The notes under the pieces are model-generated. The model worked only from the letters and a program-made list of their open reading frames with translations. It did not search any database and was not told the DNA's origin. A program made the position numbers and the translations under genes. Shown piece by piece: positions 59,550 through 64,000 of a stretch of 64,000 nt of DNA. Origin of the DNA: an uncultured Alsobacter sp. (lineage in GTDB: Bacteria > Pseudomonadota > Alphaproteobacteria > Rhizobiales > Beijerinckiaceae). The DNA lies in assembly GCF_945952055.1 (NCBI RefSeq), contig NZ_CAMFHB010000022.1:1-64000 (forward strand). Reading direction: 5' to 3'. How positions within the stretch are numbered: position 1 is the stretch's first letter; every line of letters begins with the position of its first letter.

Positions 59550-59569
59550 GGTCGACTCCATCGTGGTGC

Positions 59570-59587
59570 GCTCGGATCGTTCCGAGC
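59570..59587 (-). repeat. Start-associated hairpin 7
   Basis: Minus strand GCTCGGA-ACGA-TCCGAGC, perfect 7-bp stem, 20 nt before the ATG at 59549. The T-A pair replaces the usual C-G at stem position 3. Confidence 0.85.
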
Positions 59588-59652
59588 GAGGCGCAGGCAT
59601 GCGTCCCATGATACGGCGCGCGCGGTGTCGCGCCGTATGGTGCGAGGCAAGC

Positions 59653-60039
59653 CTAGGGGAGACGGGCGAAAGCCGACTCGTAGCCGCGCGACTCTTCCAC
59701 GGTCGCCCGACATGCCTGGGCGGAGTAGCGCAGGCGATGCGGATCGCGGCGATCCCGGACGGCGTTCCGGCGGTAGCGCGCAGCCCATGCGAGCGCATCG
59801 AAGGACAGGGCGCGGCGTGGCCTATCGGCGAGGCATGATGTCCGGACCGTGACAGGCTCGCCATGCGCACGGGCTTTGTGCTGCCACGACATCGCGCGGG
59901 ATCGGTACACGGAAAGCGTGAATGGCACGCCGTCCCGTTCAAACCCATAACCGAAAGTTGCAGCCTGGCCATAGCCGAGACGCCGCGCGGCATCGGTGCG
60001 GCACTGGCGAGAAAAGGCTTTCCACGCATCGCGATTCAT
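59653..60039 (-). CDS. Basic hypothetical phage protein
   Basis: A 128-aa basic protein ('NRDAWKAFSRQCRTDAARRL', 'GVPFTLSVYRSRAMSWQHKA', 'AWAARYRRNAVRDRRD'). It follows the upstream gene's stop directly (TGAGATG). No family recognised. Confidence 0.65.
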   Translation of the reverse strand: MNRDAWKAFSRQCRTDAARRLGYGQAATFGYGFERDGVPFTLSVYRSRAMSWQHKARAHGEPVTVRTSCLADRPRRALSFDALAWAARYRRNAVRDRRDPHRLRYSAQACRATVEESRGYESAFARLP

Positions 60040-60040
60040 C

Positions 60041-60391
60041 TCAGCGGCCCTCCGCCTTGGCAATGGTTGCGCGCATGTCGTCTATGTCGCGCAGGGTGGC
60101 GCGGACGCCGCGCGAAAGATCGCGTTCGATCCGTTTCAGAAGTGCCAGCATTTCCGGCGCCGCCGCGATGAGTCGCGCATCCGAGTCGCGCTGGATTCCC
60201 GTGGCGATGTGCAACGGGATCTCACCCATCGCGAAACCGCGATCCTGCCGAACGAAGAATGGCCAATCCACCGCCGCGCCATCGGCCACGCGTGCGCCGT
60301 CCTCGATCGCGACATCGGCGAAGGCCGGAGCGCAGCCGAGAGGCGTGCCATCGTCCCCGCGCACGATCCATGGGCCTGATGTGTGAGTCAT
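60041..60391 (-). CDS. Hypothetical phage protein with IAAAPEML / AIAKAEG module
   Basis: A 116-aa protein. 'HTSGPWIVRGDDGTPLG' at the N-terminus and 'DARLIAAAPEMLALLKRIER', then 'DDMRATIAKAEGR' at the end, match a widespread phage family of unknown function. GGAG precedes ATG 60391; hairpin 8 is 17 nt upstream. Confidence 0.75.
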   Translation of the reverse strand: MTHTSGPWIVRGDDGTPLGCAPAFADVAIEDGARVADGAAVDWPFFVRQDRGFAMGEIPLHIATGIQRDSDARLIAAAPEMLALLKRIERDLSRGVRATLRDIDDMRATIAKAEGR

Positions 60392-60408
60392 CGCATCCAC
60401 TCCAATTC

Positions 60409-60428
60409 AGTCCGGACCGTTCCGGACT
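60409..60428 (-). repeat. Start-associated hairpin 8
   Basis: Minus strand AGTCCGGA-ACGG-TCCGGACT, perfect 8-bp stem, 17 nt before the ATG at 60391. Confidence 0.85.
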
Positions 60429-60479
60429 CTCTGCATTCAATGGGACGGCGCATGCCACGCCGTCCGGTTCAATGCAGCG

Positions 60480-60698
60480 TCAAAGGGTCTCAACTTCGAC
60501 GGCGACCACACGAACGGTCGCGCCCGTGTCGCGGTCGATAAGGTCGCGACCGATTTTGCGGCGCTCGCCTGTCGCCCAATTCTCCGCCTGTCCGGGCCCG
60601 CGCGTGTCATACGCTAGCCGCCTCCCGTCCGCATAGACCGTCACCACACGGTGCGTCACGGGCTGCGCCATGGCGCGAAGGATCAAAGGATGCGTCAT
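60480..60698 (-). CDS. Small hypothetical phage protein
   Basis: A 72-aa beta-rich protein ('HRVVTVYADGRRLAYDTRGP', 'GATVRVVAVEVETL'). The start may instead be the internal 'MAQPVTH'. No family recognised. Confidence 0.6.
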   Translation of the reverse strand: MTHPLILRAMAQPVTHRVVTVYADGRRLAYDTRGPGQAENWATGERRKIGRDLIDRDTGATVRVVAVEVETL

Positions 60699-60708
60699 GC
60701 CCGGGCCC

Positions 60709-60918
60709 TCACTTCGCCAGCCGCGCAAGCTCAGCCGCATAAACGGCCTTCGCCCCGTCGGAAAGGTTGCCGATAGCGATTGCCGTGCGCAGTAGCGTGA
60801 TGCGCGATTCCTTCTTCGTCCGCGCGGCGTCCATATCGCGAAGGACTTCGCGCGCGCCGTCCGCTGTCATGGGTGCAGGGCGTTGGCGTGCCGCGTGCGT
60901 TGGTCTGGTTCCAGTCAT
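60709..60918 (-). CDS. Small hypothetical phage protein
   Basis: A 69-aa helical protein ('DGAREVLRDMDAARTKKESR', 'GAKAVYAAELARLAK'). 10 bases separate it from the next gene. No family recognised. Confidence 0.6.
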   Translation of the reverse strand: MTGTRPTHAARQRPAPMTADGAREVLRDMDAARTKKESRITLLRTAIAIGNLSDGAKAVYAAELARLAK

Positions 60919-60930
60919 GGCGAAAGCTCT

Positions 60931-61101
60931 TCAAACGAAAGTCAGAAAGTGACCGCGCGCCTTGTCGTGCACCGCGACCATGATGAAACCGCGCGCCGAC
61001 TCTTTGAAGCGCGCCTCGATTGCCGAGTCGTCGCCGTCATAGTAGGCCGCAACGAAACGGAGCCACGCGCGGTCCGCCGCATCCCGTGTCCGGTATTCCA
61101 T
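60931..61101 (-). CDS. Small hypothetical phage protein
   Basis: A 56-aa protein ('RDAADRAWLRFVAAYYDGDD', 'SARGFIMVAVHDKARGHFLT'). GGGAG lies 8 nt before ATG 61101. No family recognised. Confidence 0.6.
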   Translation of the reverse strand: MEYRTRDAADRAWLRFVAAYYDGDDSAIEARFKESARGFIMVAVHDKARGHFLTFV

Positions 61102-61115
61102 GGCGAGCGCTCCCG

Positions 61116-61325
61116 TCACGCTGCCAGCATGCGGCGCAGGCGCGCAAGGCGCGCAGCGCTCGCCGCACGACGGGCCCGGTCCGCTCGCCGCTGCGCCACG
61201 CGGTCGCCGATGCGATCCGCAAGCTCGCACGCCGCGCCAATGCCGTGCCAGAAGGCGAGCGCCGTAGCGAACGGCGCAGCCATCACTGCCAGCCATCCAA
61301 AGTTTGTCCAGAGAGTCGCGCACAT
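61116..61325 (-). CDS. Small membrane-associated protein, first gene of the leftward arm
   Basis: A 69-aa protein with one hydrophobic segment (about 9-31, 'GWLAVMAAPFATALAFWHGI') and a strongly basic helical tail ('RRADRARRAASAARLARLRR'). AAGGAC precedes the ATG. A half-copy of the hairpin motif ('CCGGAACG') lies 17-24 nt upstream. Confidence 0.6.
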   Translation of the reverse strand: MCATLWTNFGWLAVMAAPFATALAFWHGIGAACELADRIGDRVAQRRADRARRAASAARLARLRRMLAA

Positions 61326-61704
61326 CAGCTTGTGTCCTTCGCGTTCCGGCCGGTCAGTCCCGTCCGATGGACTCAACATAGCGCCAGGTCTGAACGACGC
61401 AAGACGAAAAACGAAACGGCAAAGAAATAATTCGCGTCGTCTTGGCGGACGAATCCCGCGCCCGCTCGATTGCAAGGCTCATGCCATGCGCGCCCATGAT
61501 CACGCGAAGCACAAGACAAGCAACGAGCGTGTGCCAGGCTGCGATCGAGCGCGTCGCAACACTGAAAGGGATGGCCCCTCGAGCTTAAAACATCGCGCGG
61601 TATAGAGAGGACCGAGGGGTCGGTCATTTTTTGATACTTGGGAAATGAGGAAATTTGACACGTATGTCGGTTGATGCCATGCATCGTGTCATTCCGGAGA
61701 ACCT
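61326..61704. promoter_or_regulatory. Divergent gene-free region with leftward promoter
   Basis: About 380 bases lie between the leftward arm and the rightward HNH gene. On the minus strand TTGCGT (61397-61402), 16 bases and TATGTT (61375-61380) form a plausible promoter for the leftward arm. On the plus strand TTGACA at about 61653 may be a -35 for the rightward genes, but the -10 is poor. No gene seen. Confidence 0.5.
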
Positions 61705-62121
61705 ATGAAGCGAACACCGGTCGTCAGCGACCTGGTCCCGACGTTCCGACGTCGCGAGCCGCCGCGTCTTCAGATGAAGCAGCGAGACGGAGCGCGGGGC
61801 AGTCGACACGAACGGGGCTATGACGCGAGATGGACGCGGTTGCGTGACAGGTTCCTGCGCGAAAATCCGTTATGTGCGGAGTGTTTGCGATGTAACCGCG
61901 ACCAGGTTGCCGACGTAGTGGACCATATCCAGCCTGTCAGGGACTTCCCTGACAAGCGGCTGCTGAAATCCAATCTTCAAGCGCTATGTGTAGCCTGCCA
62001 CGCCGGCAAAACGGCGATGGAGCAATACGCGCGGGAGATCGATTTGCTGGACGAGTTGCCCATCTGGGTCGCCGACATCTCGGCTCGACCCTTGCGGTTC
62101 AGACCGTCAGGTTTCAGATAA
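61705..62121 (+). CDS. HNH endonuclease
   Basis: A 138-aa HNH nuclease: 'RGYDARWTRLRDRFLRENPL', 'CAECLRCNRDQVADVVDHIQ' and 'NLQALCVACHAGKTA'. This compact form often sits beside terminase genes and assists DNA packaging, so the structural module may start just past the window. GGAGAA precedes the ATG. Confidence 0.92.
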   Translation: MKRTPVVSDLVPTFRRREPPRLQMKQRDGARGSRHERGYDARWTRLRDRFLRENPLCAECLRCNRDQVADVVDHIQPVRDFPDKRLLKSNLQALCVACHAGKTAMEQYAREIDLLDELPIWVADISARPLRFRPSGFR

Positions 62122-62186
62122 AATGCGGGCCCCGAAGGTGGTGGAACACCGACGAGGCCCTGACCGACGACCCGTAGGAGGGGCCG

Positions 62187-62825
62187 ATGGCATACGAGTG
62201 CGTAGCCGCTCGCGCTGCAGACGACAAGTGCTGCGAGCGTTCCGGGTGTGGGCGCCAGGCGCGCACACGGCGGTATGGCCGGTTCTGTACCGCCCACCAC
62301 AACGCGGCTTATCGATCACGGGTGAATGCCGGTCTGGAAGCGCAGCATCCGGCCTGCTCCGTGGCTGGCTGCGATCGCCCGGCGAGGAACCGTTCGGTTC
62401 TAGTTTGCGAGGCTCACTACTATCTCAAGGCGCGGACGGGGCGCGCGGAGAAGATCTCGCGGAAGGGGCGCGGCGACTCGCCGAACCCCTACACGATGAT
62501 CCATCGTCCGGGTCACCCATTGGCCGACAAGCGCGGCAACGTCCGGGAACACCGTGTCGTGCTGTTCGAGGCGATCGGCTACGGCCCGCACGCCTGCAGA
62601 TGGTGTGGTGCCGAGGTCGACTGGATGGTATCGGCGCGCGGTCCAGACAAGACAGTCGGCGCCTTGGAGGTGGACCACCTCGATGGTGACAAGGCACACA
62701 ACGCGATCGAGAACCTCGTGCCGTCCTGCCACCGCTGCAACGGTGCGCGAGGGCTTTTTATGGGTTGGCTGCGCCGACATGGCGACGACCCGATGATCAT
62801 CGCTGCGCTTCAAAACCGCAGCTGA
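62187..62825 (+). CDS. HNH endonuclease with two N-terminal zinc motifs
   Basis: A 212-aa protein. Repeated 'CCERSGCGRQARTRRYGRFC' and 'CSVAGCDRPARNRSVLVCEA' modules precede an HNH_3 core ('GALEVDHLDGDKAHNAIENL', 'VPSCHRCNGARGLF'). Probably a free-standing nuclease. AGGAGG-type site 5-10 nt before the ATG. Confidence 0.88.
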   Translation: MAYECVAARAADDKCCERSGCGRQARTRRYGRFCTAHHNAAYRSRVNAGLEAQHPACSVAGCDRPARNRSVLVCEAHYYLKARTGRAEKISRKGRGDSPNPYTMIHRPGHPLADKRGNVREHRVVLFEAIGYGPHACRWCGAEVDWMVSARGPDKTVGALEVDHLDGDKAHNAIENLVPSCHRCNGARGLFMGWLRRHGDDPMIIAALQNRS

Positions 62826-62833
62826 CGAGTTCT

Positions 62834-62909
62834 GGCCCTATGAGCGCAACGGTAGCGCTGGGCGCTCTAAACGCCACGGTTCCCGGTTCGAATCCGGGTG
62901 GGGCTACCA
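62834..62909 (+). tRNA. tRNA with CUA (amber suppressor) anticodon
   Basis: Acceptor GGCCCTA/TGGGGCT (with G-U pairs), D arm around 'aacggta', anticodon arm GGCG-CTCTAAA-CGCC giving anticodon CTA, variable loop CGGTT, T arm CCCGG-TTCGAAT-CCGGG, discriminator A and encoded CCA. The fifth anticodon-stem pair is a G-A mismatch. The 7-nt loop fixes U33 and A37, so CUA is the natural reading. The charged amino acid cannot be read; G1-U72 is unusual. Confidence 0.8.
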
Positions 62910-63004
62910 CAACAGGGGACGACGATGCGTTAGCTCGCTCGCAACCGTGACCCTCCGGAGACCGATGTCGGAATTCCGATGTCGATAAATCCTGGAGAAC
63001 CACG

Positions 63005-63352
63005 ATGAAAGCCTACCTGAAAGTGAAGATCATGAGCCTCGCCGCCGAGGCTCGAATAATCCGGAAGCTTCAGAACCGCCGCGCGGCGTACCTGGTGGCG
63101 AAGCATCTGGCGAAGGGCCTGGACCGGGAGTGGTCCGGCTTGCACGCCCACCGCCGGTTCGATGTCCGCTGCGAGACGCGCTCCGCGCACCTGGCGTACG
63201 GCTTCCTCCGCGGGCGGCCGTACCGGGCGATGGAAGCCAAGTGCTGGCAGGGCCCGGACTGGAAGCGTGTCCAGCAGCTGGTCGAGAAGTTCGGCGAAGG
63301 TGATCGCCGCGAGCTCGTCCAGAAGTTCGCCGAATGGAAGGACGCCGCCTGA
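63005..63352 (+). CDS. Hypothetical phage protein
   Basis: A 115-aa basic helical protein ('MSLAAEARIIRKLQNRRAAY', 'RRFDVRCETRSAHLAYGFLR', 'GRPYRAMEAKCWQGPDWKRV'). TGGAGAA precedes the ATG. No family recognised. Confidence 0.7.
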   Translation: MKAYLKVKIMSLAAEARIIRKLQNRRAAYLVAKHLAKGLDREWSGLHAHRRFDVRCETRSAHLAYGFLRGRPYRAMEAKCWQGPDWKRVQQLVEKFGEGDRRELVQKFAEWKDAA

Positions 63353-63564
63353 TGTCGATCGTTGCGGGCAGGGGCCTGATGGGCCGCACGCTGGCCATGG
63401 CCGCCGCAGCCGCGGCGCTCTCCCTGGGCAGCGCCGGCATGCCGGAGAAATTCCGCGGCGCGATCCGCCCGGCGGCCAAGCGCTCGAAGGCGAAGTGCCG
63501 CGGGAACGGCTACTGGCTGCACCCGACGAAAGGATGGCGCGGCGGCCGCAAGGACGCGCGCTGA
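63352..63564 (+). CDS. Small membrane-linked hypothetical protein
   Basis: A 70-aa protein with a weak hydrophobic segment (about 10-28, 'MGRTLAMAAAAAALSLGSAG') and a basic tail ('KAKCRGNGYWLHPTKGWRGG'). Start and previous stop overlap as TGATG. No family recognised. Confidence 0.6.
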   Translation: MSIVAGRGLMGRTLAMAAAAAALSLGSAGMPEKFRGAIRPAAKRSKAKCRGNGYWLHPTKGWRGGRKDAR

Positions 63565-63785
63565 CACGATACCCCAGGGGGCTCCGGCCCGACGCTGCCG
63601 TGGCAACAGGCCAGGGACCCGTCCCCCGACATCCAGAGCCGAGCAGCCGGGGGCCATGAGCCGGCGGGCAGGCCCAGGGGATAGCAAAACCCTGGGTGAG
63701 GCATGAGCACCCGAGCCCGCTGAAAGCCTCCGGGGCGTGATCGGAGGCGGGCGCCTGGCGAGGCGCCACAACATCGCGAGACGAG
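63565..63785 (+). other. Gene-free stem-loop-rich leader
   Basis: The 220 bases before the last gene contain successive stems: CCAGGG/CCCTGG around 63676-63699, GCCTCC (63726-63731)/GGAGGC (63743-63748) and GGCGCC (63750-63755)/GGCGCC (63762-63767). It might be a structured 5' leader or a site for a phage protein. No gene seen. Confidence 0.45.
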
Positions 63786-64000
63786 ATGAGCGCCGAGACC
63801 TTCCACTGTCCCCGTGGCCCTGGTCCAGGATCTCCGCACAAGCCCCCGTTCGATGGTGTCGCCACCTGGCGCGACGACGGAACGTGCTCCTACTGCGGCT
63901 CGATGAGCCCGGAGCGGTTCTTCGAGTGCGTCGAAGCCGGCAACGAGCTCGTCCCGACTGACAAGAACTATAAGGTCTACGTCAGGCACCCGAACCCGAT
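63786..64000 (+). CDS. Phage protein, truncated by the window end
   Basis: 71 residues are visible: 'MSAETFHCPRGPGPGSPHKP', 'GTCSYCGSMSPERFFECVEA' and 'ELVPTDKNYKVYVRHPNP'. The Cys-x2-Cys and early Cys suggest a zinc site. This family is common near phage packaging genes; function unknown. The frame is open at 64000. Confidence 0.75.
   Translation, partial: MSAETFHCPRGPGPGSPHKPPFDGVATWRDDGTCSYCGSMSPERFFECVEAGNELVPTDKNYKVYVRHPNP

Larger units (their letters stand above)
29530..64000. mobile_element. Prophage, left half (continues past the window)
   Basis: It starts at the split tRNA-Pro with integrase and excisionase-like genes, and continues with RecT, CI/Cro, helicase, RuvC-like nuclease and HNH genes. 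Many short genes have 4-nt overlaps, unlike the chromosome. Terminase, portal, capsid and tail genes are absent up to 64000, so the structural half and attR lie further right. Confidence 0.92.

Noticed and set aside
53835-60428. CRISPR array made of the repeated hairpins
   Set aside because: The repeats are 600-1600 bases apart with genes between, not 25-40 bp units with uniform spacers; no cas genes are present.

Overview
The window is high-GC DNA from an alphaproteobacterium, most likely of the order Hyphomicrobiales. Evidence for this is the consecutive order aminotransferase, homoserine dehydrogenase (hom), class II fructose bisphosphatase (glpX) and recJ, a class I PHA synthase, many palindromic intergenic repeats, and almost exclusively G/C third codon positions. 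The genus cannot be fixed from the window alone.

Region 1 (1-13.5 kb and 17.8-29.4 kb) is ordinary chromosome: an FAH-family hydrolase, a FadL-type porin, a PHA synthase with an unusually long Lys/Ala/Pro-rich N-terminus, the aminotransferase-hom-glpX-recJ block, an EamA transporter, a TadG-like von Willebrand protein, an IclR regulator, a DHA2 exporter with a phosphopantetheinyl transferase, a marR-emrA-emrB efflux operon, a sirtuin, a double cold-shock-domain protein and a DUF192 protein.

Region 2 (13539-17809) is a 4.3 kb island inserted at the 3' end of tRNA-Glu(UUC). It is bounded by an exact 18-bp repeat of the tRNA end. It carries a truncated serine recombinase, short conserved-looking ORFs, several membrane proteins (one clearly AT-richer than the chromosome) and a frameshifted secreted-protein gene. 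It has no tyrosine integrase.

Region 3 (about 29.5 kb to the window end) is the early half of a large prophage entering through a split tRNA-Pro(UGG)-like sequence. The leftward arm (29.6-41.9 kb) holds integrase, an excisionase-like protein, a chain of small genes with 4-nt overlaps, HNH endonucleases, a Bet/RecT annealing protein, an RlmN/Cfr-like radical SAM enzyme and an XRE regulator. The switch (41.9-43.4 kb) has a LexA-type CI repressor, a Cro-like protein whose promoter predicts a leaderless mRNA, shared GCG-N4-CGC operators and a gene-free block rich in stem-loops. The rightward arm (43.2-52.9 kb) encodes an adenine methylase-like protein, a RuvC-like nuclease, a DnaB-type helicase, a loader-like protein and small genes, and contains a pentanucleotide (NNGGC) periodic array. 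The second leftward arm (52.9-61.4 kb) is a run of small genes of unknown function, eight of which have a short covarying hairpin 17-21 nt before the start codon. The last part (61.7 kb to end) runs rightward with two HNH proteins, a tRNA with a CUA (amber) anticodon and the start of further genes. Terminase, capsid and tail genes must lie beyond the window.

The points most worth following up are the covarying hairpins before ribosome-binding sites, the amber-suppressor tRNA together with an in-frame TAG joining two ORFs, and the phage RlmN/Cfr-like enzyme.
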